Shown here: in pieces, positions 39,783 through 46,906 of the stretch
Position numbering within the stretch: the stretch's first letter is position 1
How the letters are laid out: every line of letters starts with the position of its first letter
DNA from: Lachnospiraceae bacterium
GTDB taxonomy: Bacteria > Bacillota > Clostridia > Lachnospirales > Lachnospiraceae
Reading direction: 5' to 3'
DNA length: 47,302 bases
NCBI GenBank assembly: GCA_004558185.1
Contig: SFDP01000013.1
Coordinates: forward strand, 1-47,302
Position numbers and translations under genes: made by a program
The notes under the pieces: model-generated
What the model was told of the DNA's origin: nothing
Seen by the model: only the letters and a program-made list of their open reading frames with translations
Database searches by the model: none

Positions 39783-41140
39783 GTAAAGAAGCAGAGCAGA
39801 AAATAGATAATGTATTTGTTTATGAAGACAAGGAACTTAAAAAACTTCAGAAACAGTATGCCGAAATTGATAAGTCTGGCATAGATTTGCGGATTGCTCA
39901 GTCGGAAGCCCTTTTGCGTTCGTTAGGATATGAATTACCTTCTGTTCATGAGGTGACATCGCTTTCAGACAGAAAAGTGTTGGTGGTACCGTCATTTGAA
40001 GAACTGTCTGATGAAGCAGAACTTGCTGTTGGTAACAATAATCGCATAGAAGATTTATTTACAGAAGAGGAATTAAAGGCAAACGCAGCGGCAATCAAAG
40101 CAATGAACCATGACTATAATATGATTCATCACTTGGATAAGTATGATGTAATTATATCCGCAGCAGCCGCAATTCTTGGCGCGGTGGTAGATATAGTTTT
40201 AGTTGGTATACCACAGAAAGGACCAGATGGACTTGAAGCAGGAAAACTTGCTGATTACGTGCGAAAAAAGTTTGATGAGAAATTCTCACCAGAGGAAATG
40301 GAAAAACTTGCTAATTCAAAAGAAAGTAAGGTTCCGTTTGATGCACAGGATAATCGCAACACGGGAACTTATGTGGAAGGGCTCTCAGCATATTATCATA
40401 GGATGCTGTCATTAGGACATGATCCAATTCTGGGTTTCGTGTTTGGAATATACGACATAATGCATGGAACGATGACTACTATAGATAAGAGCGGTCATAT
40501 AGTCTGTCAAGTTATGGAAGTTTATAGCGATCGTAAGGAAACTGACATAGTAAGCGCTCTTCTTAAGCAGATAATTCATTTCAAGTCGGATATTACTACG
40601 TCAATGGGTTTACCAGCGCCACTGATGGGGTTATTTAATCTATGTCAGTTTGGAAGTATAGGCGAAGAAGAACAAACCGTGGCTGAAATTGTACAGGGAA
40701 TGTACTATGAGGGCTTCGATTTTATTCATTTCTGCGCACAGTCCATTCCAACAATACTTATTGAGTTGGTGACGCGTATAGGCTATTCAGTTAAGCGAAT
40801 TAAAGAGGGAAACAAGGTTAAGGATTCAATTCCAATATCATTGAACAGAGATAAACATCCAAAGCTTGCAACAATGCTTTTTATAGCTCATACAGGAGCA
40901 ACTGCCGTAAATGCAGGCAAGGTATATTTTACAAAAAATCCTATGGCAATAAATTACCCTCAGTGGATTGCGTTTGCAAAGTATTCATATAAGCAGCTTA
41001 AGTGGGTTCTTGTCGAAAAGCCTGAAGCTAGACAGAAATATGTCCAAAGCATTCTTGATGAGGAACTTAATACCGTTCTTTATGAGGACGAGCTATTGTT
41101 TGACGAATACACTAGAAATTACTTAGTTGTATTTGAATAA
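39779..41140 (+). CDS. Large protein of the membrane cassette, unknown family
   Basis: The 453-aa protein opens with a charged helical region of 110 residues, then a hydrophobic segment with SAAAAILGAVVDIVLVGIPQ (about 122-141). A conserved middle reads SAYYHRMLSLGHDPILGFVF and GIYDIMHGTMTTIDKSGHI. A further block has TSMGLPAPLMGLFNLCQFGS, EEEQTVAEIVQGMYYEGFDF and ILIELVTRIGYSVKRIKEG. The C-terminal part contains KLATMLFIAHTGATAVNAGK and ends NYLVVFE. I know no family for it. Shattered relatives occur at 31578-32083. It starts in an ATGA overlap with the glycine-zipper gene and ends the operon. The conserved His/Asp residues of the middle block suggest either binding or catalysis, which cannot be told apart here. 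Confidence 0.8.
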   Translation: MSKEAEQKIDNVFVYEDKELKKLQKQYAEIDKSGIDLRIAQSEALLRSLGYELPSVHEVTSLSDRKVLVVPSFEELSDEAELAVGNNNRIEDLFTEEELKANAAAIKAMNHDYNMIHHLDKYDVIISAAAAILGAVVDIVLVGIPQKGPDGLEAGKLADYVRKKFDEKFSPEEMEKLANSKESKVPFDAQDNRNTGTYVEGLSAYYHRMLSLGHDPILGFVFGIYDIMHGTMTTIDKSGHIVCQVMEVYSDRKETDIVSALLKQIIHFKSDITTSMGLPAPLMGLFNLCQFGSIGEEEQTVAEIVQGMYYEGFDFIHFCAQSIPTILIELVTRIGYSVKRIKEGNKVKDSIPISLNRDKHPKLATMLFIAHTGATAVNAGKVYFTKNPMAINYPQWIAFAKYSYKQLKWVLVEKPEARQKYVQSILDEELNTVLYEDELLFDEYTRNYLVVFE

Positions 41141-41183
41141 TTGTATCTTGTAGTAGTATGAATAAACTGTGAATAAAGAATCT

Positions 41184-41208
41184 GAGCCAGGGCATTCAGT
41201 CCTGGCTC
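41184..41208. terminator. Hairpin between convergent operons
   Basis: GAGCCAGG (41184-41191) pairs with CCTGGCTC (41201-41208). Short T-tracts on either side are weak. Lying between convergent genes, it probably stops transcription from both sides. Confidence 0.6.
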
Positions 41209-41216
41209 AATCTGTG

Positions 41217-41396
41217 TTAGAAATCATCGTCATCATCTTTCCAACCGGAGTTGAAGTGCAGTTCGCCGGTGTCCATGTCCATCGACATATTATCACCCAT
41301 TCGCATATGCAGATCACCGTCAGAATCAATTCCCATATTACCGGAAGTCTGGTAAATAAAATCTCCGTCATCATAATCAAAAATTGGATTACACAT
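41217..41396 (-). CDS. Very acidic 59-residue protein
   Basis: The peptide starts MCNPIFDYDDGDFIYQ and ends SGWKDDDDDF. It holds 15 Asp and one Glu against one Lys and one Arg, and a methionine/aspartate-rich middle (GDLHMRMGDNMSMDMDTG). The ATG at 41396 has AAAAAGGAGGCTTAAC before it and lies one base past the stop of the HTH protein gene, so the pair is co-translated. The charge recalls DNA mimics or antirepressors, but that is only a suggestion; I know no family. Confidence 0.7.
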   Translation of the reverse strand: MCNPIFDYDDGDFIYQTSGNMGIDSDGDLHMRMGDNMSMDMDTGELHFNSGWKDDDDDF

Positions 41397-41397
41397 G

Positions 41398-42648
41398 TTA
41401 AGCCTCCTTTTTCTCAAACTGTTTGATAAAGGTGTTGTAGGTTTTCGTTAATTCATCAATAAGGAACTGTACTTCGGCATTTGCAGAAGATACGGTTACG
41501 TTGATGACATTGGTAATAAAACCTGTAGAGTTCTTGGAATAGAAGGGCATATAGTACGCTATGAAACCTGTTTCGGGATAAAAGTAGTATTCTCTCCAGG
41601 CTTCTCTTCGGAAATATGCCTCATCATAATAATTGTTATTAGGTGTCGTAATATAGAGCTCTTTGCAGCTGGCTTTGCTTTTATCTACCAACTTCTGTAA
41701 TTTTCTCTGCACCTTCTTGTTATGTTCTATGGCCTTTTCTAAAAAGAGCTTACTTTCGAATGTCCTTTTGCTGCTGATTAAAGCATTCAATACTTGGCTG
41801 GCGTATGGAAAGACAAAAGTGCTTCGTAATGAGTTAAGTTCTGCTTCTGTTTCAAATTCTTCAAAGAAATATGAGATGGCAGTGTTATCACTTGCAGCGA
41901 TGCTGTCAATCATCTGCTCAATGTTAGAAGATGAGGGTAGATGCTTATCTTTTAATGTCCAATGCTGTATTGGATTAATAGTGTACAGCAATGGAATCTC
42001 TCTTGCGTGAAGAACGCTCAGCATTTCTAAATCATTGTCTCTGATAGCCAAAGCTATCATCTTAAAGCGTAGATCATCTTGGTTTTTCATACGGGAGTCT
42101 AAAGTATCAAGAAATCCTATTTCACGCCGTTTTATAGATGTTCCCGCTCCAAATCCAAGATAGTATTCTTTTTTATCATTCCCCACGAACCATATGTAGC
42201 CTTTCTCTGTGAGGTACTTAAGAAATGGGTAATTGCCTGCCTCAAGGGCGTAATCTATTGCTGTTTTGTCGTATTCATCGGGATTGAGAATAAGTTTGTC
42301 GTCCCTCTGAATATACGCTTCCCATTCCTCCGGATCATTTGAAAAAGCGATAGAGTAATTGGTTTTTCTGTTTAGTACAGGAGTGAGGGCAGTTCCGGCA
42401 CTTAAAATATCCTCGATTGATACTCCCAATAAATCAGAGAAGATTGGAAGATCCTCAATCTGAACGCCCTTTTTGCCATTTTTTATTTGGCAGATACGGT
42501 TTTGCATTTTCTGTATATCGTCAGGATTAGCTTCGCCGTCACGTAGTGTGAGATACGCAATACAAAACTGGCGGTCATTCTTGTGCTCGCTGTTTTTAAT
42601 CAAGTCGCCAAGGTGTTTCCCTATTTTTACATTATTGGTCTTAAACAT
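41398..42648 (-). CDS. HTH protein with ankyrin-like helical repeats
   Basis: The N-terminal 85 residues are an XRE-like HTH (IQKMQNRICQIKNGKKGVQI, then PIFSDLLGVSIEDILSAG). Residues about 100-260 show helix pairs of the ankyrin kind: YDKTAIDYALEAGNYPFLKY and FKMIALAIRDNDLEMLSVLH. The last third is helical and charged. It belongs to the class of HTH-plus-repeat regulators found at ends of Lachnospiraceae conjugative elements. The ATG follows CAAAGGAGATGACTT. It is divergent from the gene at 42867, and the AT-rich gap between them holds repeated GCATATA boxes. Confidence 0.8.
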   Translation of the reverse strand: MFKTNNVKIGKHLGDLIKNSEHKNDRQFCIAYLTLRDGEANPDDIQKMQNRICQIKNGKKGVQIEDLPIFSDLLGVSIEDILSAGTALTPVLNRKTNYSIAFSNDPEEWEAYIQRDDKLILNPDEYDKTAIDYALEAGNYPFLKYLTEKGYIWFVGNDKKEYYLGFGAGTSIKRREIGFLDTLDSRMKNQDDLRFKMIALAIRDNDLEMLSVLHAREIPLLYTINPIQHWTLKDKHLPSSSNIEQMIDSIAASDNTAISYFFEEFETEAELNSLRSTFVFPYASQVLNALISSKRTFESKLFLEKAIEHNKKVQRKLQKLVDKSKASCKELYITTPNNNYYDEAYFRREAWREYYFYPETGFIAYYMPFYSKNSTGFITNVINVTVSSANAEVQFLIDELTKTYNTFIKQFEKKEA

Positions 42649-42680
42649 AAGTCATCTCCTTTGAGATAAGCATAAGGATA

Positions 42681-42766
42681 TATATGCTAAAAAGATATAA
42701 CTAATTGGCATATGTAATTTGCATATAAAAATTATAAGCACTAAAAATATATGTGTAAAGCATATA
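42681..42766. promoter_or_regulatory. GCATATA boxes in the divergent control region
   Basis: Four 7-bp sites occur in 86 bp: TATATGC (42681-42687, inverted), GCATATG (42708-42714), GCATATA (42721-42727) and GCATATA (42760-42766). They stand before the minus-strand HTH gene and may be its operators. AT-rich sequence gives such words by chance fairly often, so confidence is moderate. Confidence 0.4.
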
Positions 42767-42790
42767 TTTTTGAGAGAATGCGGATTTTTC

Positions 42791-42846
42791 TTGACGTGTA
42801 GTCACTGACTACATTATAATTACAGTAGGATACATGCACTGACTAC
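42791..42846 (+). promoter_or_regulatory. Promoter with palindromic operator in the spacer
   Basis: TTGACG (42791-42796) and TATAAT (42815-42820) are 18 bp apart. The spacer is filled by a perfect palindrome, GTAGTCA-C-TGACTAC (42798-42812). A half site TGACTAC recurs at 42840-42846. A protein bound here would block polymerase directly. The adjacent HTH gene at 42867 or the divergent HTH gene is the natural candidate. Confidence 0.8.
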
Positions 42847-42866
42847 ATTAATAAAGGAGAGTGCCT

Positions 42867-43154
42867 ATGAAGACTGAGATTTATAACGTAGAAGGAATTG
42901 AAATCGAGGTTGAAAGAACCTCTAAGGATGATACCGAAGCAGATCGTCGTAAGATGGCTTATGCTTTTAAAATGATCAGAGAGCAATCTGGTATGAACCG
43001 CAAGGACTTTTCCGATTGGCTTGGCATTCCTTATAGAACAATGCAGGAGTGGGAGCTTGGCCGTCGTGTTATGCCGGAGTACGTTCTTCGTTTGATTGCT
43101 TATAAGGTTCTTAATGAGAAGAGAAAGGGGGCATTTGATCATGAGATTAGTTAA
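42867..43154 (+). CDS. Small HTH regulator of the conjugative element
   Basis: The 95-aa protein has an HTH in FKMIREQSGMNRKDFSDWLG and IPYRTMQEWELGRRVMPEYV, of the type that reads direct or inverted repeats. The ATG at 42867 is seven bases after AAGGAG; a GTG at 42861 is too close to that site. The promoter in front holds a palindromic operator, so autoregulation is likely. The gene overlaps the next one by 14 bases. Confidence 0.85.
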   Translation: MKTEIYNVEGIEIEVERTSKDDTEADRRKMAYAFKMIREQSGMNRKDFSDWLGIPYRTMQEWELGRRVMPEYVLRLIAYKVLNEKRKGAFDHEIS

Positions 43155-43425
43155 GATACTTGTTGCACTTCCTATGTTATTGCTGTTTGGAATACTTCGT
43201 TTATTGGCAACTGCTATATCATGGCTGTATTGCAGGGCTGCAAGCTTGTTATTTATTCCAATGATTATCCTTCTTATCTTATCAGTGATAGCGACTCAGT
43301 GGCTTGCTGTAGGAATCATTGGAGCGACCGTTGCTGTTTGCTTCATATTATTGTTTGCTATTGGCTGGATTGAGGTAGAGCTTGAGTTCGGGCAGGAGTT
43401 TTTCAAGGGGCTTTTGCATGGATAA
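43141..43425 (+). CDS. Small membrane protein
   Basis: The 94-aa protein has three hydrophobic segments: LVKILVALPMLLLFGILRLL, AASLLFIPMIILLILSVIAT and AVGIIGATVAVCFILLFAIG, and a short acidic C-terminus. The ATG at 43141 follows AAAGGGGGCATTTGATC and lies inside the end of the HTH gene. No family is recognised. Such small hydrophobic proteins are common at this place in Lachnospiraceae ICEs. Confidence 0.75.
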   Translation: MRLVKILVALPMLLLFGILRLLATAISWLYCRAASLLFIPMIILLILSVIATQWLAVGIIGATVAVCFILLFAIGWIEVELEFGQEFFKGLLHG

Positions 43426-43432
43426 TTAGAAA

Positions 43433-43483
43433 ATTACCTATGGATTACCTGCTGATTACCTACGAATTACCTGTCAGTTACCC
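43433..43483. repeat. Five 7-bp repeats at an exact 11-bp period
   Basis: ATTACCT occurs at 43433, 43444, 43455 and 43466, and a variant GTTACCC at 43477. All starts are exactly 11 bp apart, so the sites face the same side of the helix. The spacers between them are not conserved. This design matches response-regulator (PhoB/PhoP-like) arrays or replication iterons. It lies ahead of a possible promoter (TACAAT at 43523-43528). Confidence 0.8.
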
Positions 43484-43517
43484 ATCGGTTCCCTTTTCAA
43501 GCGATTTTTGATGTGTT

Positions 43518-43647
43518 ATATTTACAATGGGCAAAGCGAACGGGAACAAATCCCAATCACTGAGCCCATTTCTTTTGCAAAAGAATACCGGCAATCTTAA
43601 GCGTCAGCTTATGACTTCAGACGAGGTCATGGGCCTGGCGCTTTTTT
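43518..43647 (+). ncRNA. Candidate structured leader RNA ending in a terminator-like hairpin
   Basis: TGGGC (43528-43532) can pair with GCCCA (43564-43568), enclosing GGGA/TCCC (43542-43545 with 43551-43554). A second hairpin, AAGCGTCAG (43599-43607) with CTGGCGCTT (43635-43643), holds an inner ATGAC/GTCAT stem and leads into a run of T. The layout resembles an attenuator before the DUF5688 gene. No known riboswitch class is recognised. Confidence 0.45.
43599..43647 (+). terminator. Terminator-like hairpin before DUF5688 gene
   Basis: AAGCGTCAG pairs with CTGGCGCTT through one wobble, with inner stem ATGAC/GTCAT, followed by TTTTTT. A closely related hairpin follows the gene at 44812-44851. 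Confidence 0.75.
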
Positions 43648-43712
43648 AATTGCCATCAACCATGCGGAGGGTGACGATCCAAAGCTAATGCAAACAGAAA
43701 GGAAAATTTTAT

Positions 43713-44792
43713 ATGGATTATGAAAGTTTCAAAGAAAAATTCGTAGAGGATGTGAAGGACAGACTTTACGAGCAGGGAGCCGAGGTTGATCTCTCCATTC
43801 ATACTGTAAACAAGCTGAATGAGAGTTATGAGGCAATCACGGTCACACCCGAAGGCAGCAACATCGGAGTGAACATCGGAATCGACAAGTTCTACGGAGC
43901 AGTCGAAGATGGCAGACCTTACGATGAGGTTGTTGATAAGGCGGTAGATGTCATCAATAACGGAATTAACCAGAGACCGGAGTTCGATATCAATTCCTTA
44001 TCTGATTACTCTCAGATGAAGGAAAAGCTTGCGATGGAAGTTGTTTCCGCAGAGGCCAACAAGGAAATGCTTGAAACCGTACCTCATCAGAATATGGAAG
44101 ATATGGCGGTTGTTTACCGCTTCGTCTTAAGTTCCGATGACGATGGCAGAGCATCAATCCTCGTTACAAATCAGCTGCTTGAAACCATGGGCGTTACTCC
44201 CGAACAGCTTCACGCTGATGCAATGGAGAATGCGCCTCAGATCAAGCCTGTTGAAATCAAAGGCATGAGTGAAGTCATGGCTGAGATGATGGGCGTTGAG
44301 CAGGCTGAAATGATGGGACTTTTCCCAGTGGCTCCTGAAGATGAAAAGATCTACGTTGCTACGGTTCCCGACAAAGTACATGGTGCCGGAGTTCTTGCTT
44401 ATCAGAACTTCATGGACCAGGCTGCTGAAAGAGCCGGTGGAGACTTCTTCATTTTACCTTCGAGCATCCATGAGGTTCTGATCGTCCCTGACAATGGCGA
44501 GATGGGCTTAAAGGATCTTGAGGCAATGGTAAAGGAAGTCAATGCAACGCAGGTTGCTCCTGCTGATAAGCTTACCGACAGTGTTTACCACTATGACAGT
44601 AAGGAAAAGATTTTTGAGCTTGGTGAAAAGTTCGTACAGCGCCAGGCTGAAAAAGAAGCGGAGCATACTGAGGAGAAAGGCGAGAAATCTGTGCTTGGCG
44701 ATCTCAAAGCCAAGAAAGAGGAAGTTGCCAAGACTCCTAAGAAGGAGACCATTGATAAGGGTGCCAAATCCAAGGGTGGCGAAGCACTCTAA
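43713..44792 (+). CDS. DUF5688 family protein of conjugative elements
   Basis: The 359-aa protein starts MDYESFKEKFVEDVKDRLYE and has the block YEAITVTPEGSNIGVNIGID typical of DUF5688, a family of unknown role in Clostridia ICEs. VVYRFVLSSDDDGRASILVT and FFILPSSIHEVLIVPD are further family blocks. The last 70 residues are a charged lysine/glutamate tail. The start follows CAGAAAGGAAAATTTTAT. The gene stands alone between two related terminator-like hairpins, so its dose may be set apart from its neighbours. The GC content is somewhat higher than in the genes upstream. Confidence 0.88.
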   Translation: MDYESFKEKFVEDVKDRLYEQGAEVDLSIHTVNKLNESYEAITVTPEGSNIGVNIGIDKFYGAVEDGRPYDEVVDKAVDVINNGINQRPEFDINSLSDYSQMKEKLAMEVVSAEANKEMLETVPHQNMEDMAVVYRFVLSSDDDGRASILVTNQLLETMGVTPEQLHADAMENAPQIKPVEIKGMSEVMAEMMGVEQAEMMGLFPVAPEDEKIYVATVPDKVHGAGVLAYQNFMDQAAERAGGDFFILPSSIHEVLIVPDNGEMGLKDLEAMVKEVNATQVAPADKLTDSVYHYDSKEKIFELGEKFVQRQAEKEAEHTEEKGEKSVLGDLKAKKEEVAKTPKKETIDKGAKSKGGEAL

Positions 44793-44811
44793 TCGCATCA
44801 TGATGAATAAG

Positions 44812-44851
44812 GCGTCAGCCGGAGGTTATGACCTTCGGTCTGGCGCTTTTT
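44812..44851 (+). terminator. Terminator after DUF5688 gene
   Basis: GCGTCAG (44812-44818) pairs with CTGGCGC (44840-44846) and CCGGAGG (44819-44825) with CCTTCGG (44832-44838), around TTATGA, leading into TTTTT. The outer stem and the TTATGAC word are shared with the hairpin at 43599-43647. Confidence 0.82.
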
Positions 44852-44874
44852 CTATTGCATAGGAGGTAATGAAA

Positions 44875-45072
44875 ATGTCAGCACATTACAACGTATTGGG
44901 AGCTGTTGGAAGTAGCAGTACTCCCGTAGTAGGAAGACCTGAGCCGATAGCGCATCCTCAGAACTGTAAGACAGAATGTCCTTATGGTTATAACAAAGCC
45001 TTCTGTTTCCCTTGTTACGCCAAAATCATGAAAGAGCACAGGGCGGCAAAGAACAAGGCAAAGGAAGTGTGA
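44875..45072 (+). CDS. Small cysteine-rich protein
   Basis: The 65-aa protein has a possible zinc knuckle, NCKTECPYGYNKAFCFPCYA, with four suitably spaced cysteines (C-x3-C, then C-x2-C), and a basic tail (KIMKEHRAAKNKAK). I choose the ATG at 44875, eight bases after AGGAGG, over the ATG at 44869, which is only two bases away from it. It precedes the replication initiator gene by four bases, so both are made together. No named family is recognised. Confidence 0.75.
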   Translation: MSAHYNVLGAVGSSSTPVVGRPEPIAHPQNCKTECPYGYNKAFCFPCYAKIMKEHRAAKNKAKEV

Positions 45073-45076
45073 TGCT

Positions 45077-45946
45077 ATGGTTTTTGACTACTTTTATGAG
45101 GAGCAGTCAGAAAGCTATTCGTTTTACAGGATTCCCAAGATGCTTTTTACAGAAGAGATTTTTGAGGCACTGTCTACAGATGCCAAGGTTTTGTACGGTC
45201 TTCTTTTGGATAGGATCAGTCTATCCAGGGAAAATGGCTGGTTAGATGATGCAGGGCGTGTCTATGTCTATTACACCATTAAAAGTGTGAAGAAATCCAT
45301 GCGCTGTGCAAATACAAAGGCCTGTGGACTATTGCGGGAACTGGATGAGTTTGGTCTTATTGAACGCAAAAAGCAGGGGCTTGGTAAACCTACCATTATC
45401 TATGTGAAGGATTTTACCCGATTCCGGAAAGCAGAACTCTTGGGTTCTGATAAGCAGAACTCTGTAATTCTGAATACCGGAACTCTGGACAAGCGCAAAT
45501 CGGAATCTAATAAGACTGAGAAAAATAAAACTGAGAGTAGTAAGACTAATCCTATCCTATCCGGAGCGGATAAGGATATGGATGAGAGGACATCCTACCG
45601 TAATTATCTTAATTCTCAGCTTGATATGGAGATTATGTATGAGCGGTATCCCTATGACCGGGAGACTTTGGATGCAATCATGGATCTTATGCTTGATGTT
45701 GTTTGCTCCAAGCGGAAGACTATCCGCATTGCCGGGGATGATAAGCCTGTGAGCGTGGTAAAATCTCAGTTTTTGAAGATTAACTCCATGCATCTTGAAT
45801 ATGTCATGGACTGCATGAAAAAGAATCCTGCCAAGGTGCGTAACATCAAACAGTACCTGCTTGCTGCCATATATAATGCGCCTCTGACTATGCAAAGCTA
45901 TTATCAGGCCTGGGTCAACAATGACATGGCTGAAGGTCGTATTTAA
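45077..45946 (+). CDS. repA: Replication initiator protein A (RepA_N family)
   Basis: The N-terminal 115 residues match RepA_N: FYRIPKMLFTEEIFEALSTD, AKVLYGLLLDRISLSRENGW, then a winged-helix segment and FGLIERKKQGLGKPTIIYVK. The 170-residue C-terminal part is helical, with YERYPYDRETLDAIMDLMLD, and resembles the accompanying domain of ICE initiators. In ICEs this protein supports replication of the excised circle. The repeats at 43433-43483 lie 1.6 kb upstream and may or may not be its target. It is 289 aa. Confidence 0.9.
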   Translation: MVFDYFYEEQSESYSFYRIPKMLFTEEIFEALSTDAKVLYGLLLDRISLSRENGWLDDAGRVYVYYTIKSVKKSMRCANTKACGLLRELDEFGLIERKKQGLGKPTIIYVKDFTRFRKAELLGSDKQNSVILNTGTLDKRKSESNKTEKNKTESSKTNPILSGADKDMDERTSYRNYLNSQLDMEIMYERYPYDRETLDAIMDLMLDVVCSKRKTIRIAGDDKPVSVVKSQFLKINSMHLEYVMDCMKKNPAKVRNIKQYLLAAIYNAPLTMQSYYQAWVNNDMAEGRI

Positions 45947-45960
45947 CGGAGGAACGTAAC

Positions 45961-46371
45961 ATGGAAACATTAGATATCAAGATTGCACTTGATCCCGTCA
46001 ATGATGGGGCAGTGCTCAAAGAGACCAAGCTTAAGCGTAAAGACGAGGGTGCTCTTATTATCGCTACAAACGGCGAATCCCGTATTGTAGATGCGTATGA
46101 GGCACAGGAAATCCTGGATAAGCTTAATGACATTGGACATGGCGAATATATGGGTGACAGTGACTATATAGCCATGATGAACGGGAACAAGATCATCAAT
46201 ATTGGAACCGGTAAGTGTTTTATAGGCTCTGTTATCATTATGAAATTTGATGGCAGGGCTTTATCTATGCTTGTTGGCGACGAGTTTGAGAAGGCGGCTG
46301 CAGAATTTAAGAGCAGACTGATCACACTTGTATGCGACGGGCAGGAGTTTTCGGCACTTGAGTTACTTTAA
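45961..46371 (+). CDS. Conserved ICE protein of unknown function
   Basis: The 136-aa protein starts METLDIKIALDPVNDGAVLK and has a mixed alpha/beta composition, with GNKIINIGTGKCFIGSVIIM near its middle. No membrane segment or clear motif is seen. A strong ribosome site (GGAGGAACGTAAC) precedes it. It lies between repA and pcfB in the same direction, so it belongs to the early ICE operon. I do not recognise a characterised family. Confidence 0.75.
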   Translation: METLDIKIALDPVNDGAVLKETKLKRKDEGALIIATNGESRIVDAYEAQEILDKLNDIGHGEYMGDSDYIAMMNGNKIINIGTGKCFIGSVIIMKFDGRALSMLVGDEFEKAAAEFKSRLITLVCDGQEFSALELL

Positions 46372-46402
46372 ACGCTGATTTTGTAGGAAAGGAAGTGATT
46401 TG

Positions 46403-46906
46403 GTGCAGGAAGAAGTAGAAAACAAAACGGTGAACCTGGCTGTAAAAACAACCAAAGTATCCCTTAAGCTTCTGATCAGAGCGCTGATTGCCTATAAACG
46501 TAAGCTTGAGAACAAGCAACGGTTGAAGCAGGTGGCGAAGAATACCCATACCAAGGGTAAACAATCTGTCAAAGAACTTATAGGGCAGGACCAGGGAGTT
46601 TCAAGCATGGAGATCGGAGATTCCGGTATCCGTGATTTTAAGAAACTTGCCAATAAGTACGGAGTGGATTTTGCCATTGTCAAAGATAAGAATGAGACTC
46701 CGCCCAAGTATACTGTCTTCTTCAAGGCCAGAGATGCGGATGCAATTACCCAAGTTTTGAAGGAATACGCAGCCAAGCAGACAAAGCGAAAGAAATCTGC
46801 CGAGAAGGAGCGTCCGAGTGTCCTTCAGAAACTTAAGAAGTTCAAGGAAAAAGTTGCTTCCATGCCTCGTAAGAGTAAGGAAAAGCGAAAGGAGATGGAG
46901 CGATGA
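46403..46906 (+). CDS. pcfB: PcfB family conjugation protein (DUF3801)
   Basis: PcfB is an accessory factor of the coupling protein in Gram-positive conjugation, known from pCF10. The block KTTKVSLKLLIRALIAYKRK, the SVKELIGQDQG segment and FKKLANKYGVDFAIVKDKNE are typical of DUF3801/PcfB. A lysine/arginine-rich tail follows. The GTG at 46403 stands seven to eight bases after AAAGGAAG; a TTG at 46400 is also possible. Its stop overlaps the virD4 start as ATGA, as expected of coupled partners. Confidence 0.88.
   Translation: MQEEVENKTVNLAVKTTKVSLKLLIRALIAYKRKLENKQRLKQVAKNTHTKGKQSVKELIGQDQGVSSMEIGDSGIRDFKKLANKYGVDFAIVKDKNETPPKYTVFFKARDADAITQVLKEYAAKQTKRKKSAEKERPSVLQKLKKFKEKVASMPRKSKEKRKEMER

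Noticed and set aside
41169..41426. 85-residue + strand ORF
   Set aside because: It is antisense to the acidic small protein and the end of the HTH regulator gene, both of which have good ribosome sites.
41663..42010. 115-residue + strand ORF rich in Leu/Ser
   Set aside because: It is antisense to the helical part of the minus-strand regulator and reflects the reverse of Lys/Glu/Leu codons.
43440..43512. Micro-ORF starting MDYLLITYELPVSYP over the phased repeats
   Set aside because: The 11-bp period shifts the reading frame at every repeat, so the repeats cannot be selected as peptide; no ribosome site precedes the ATG.
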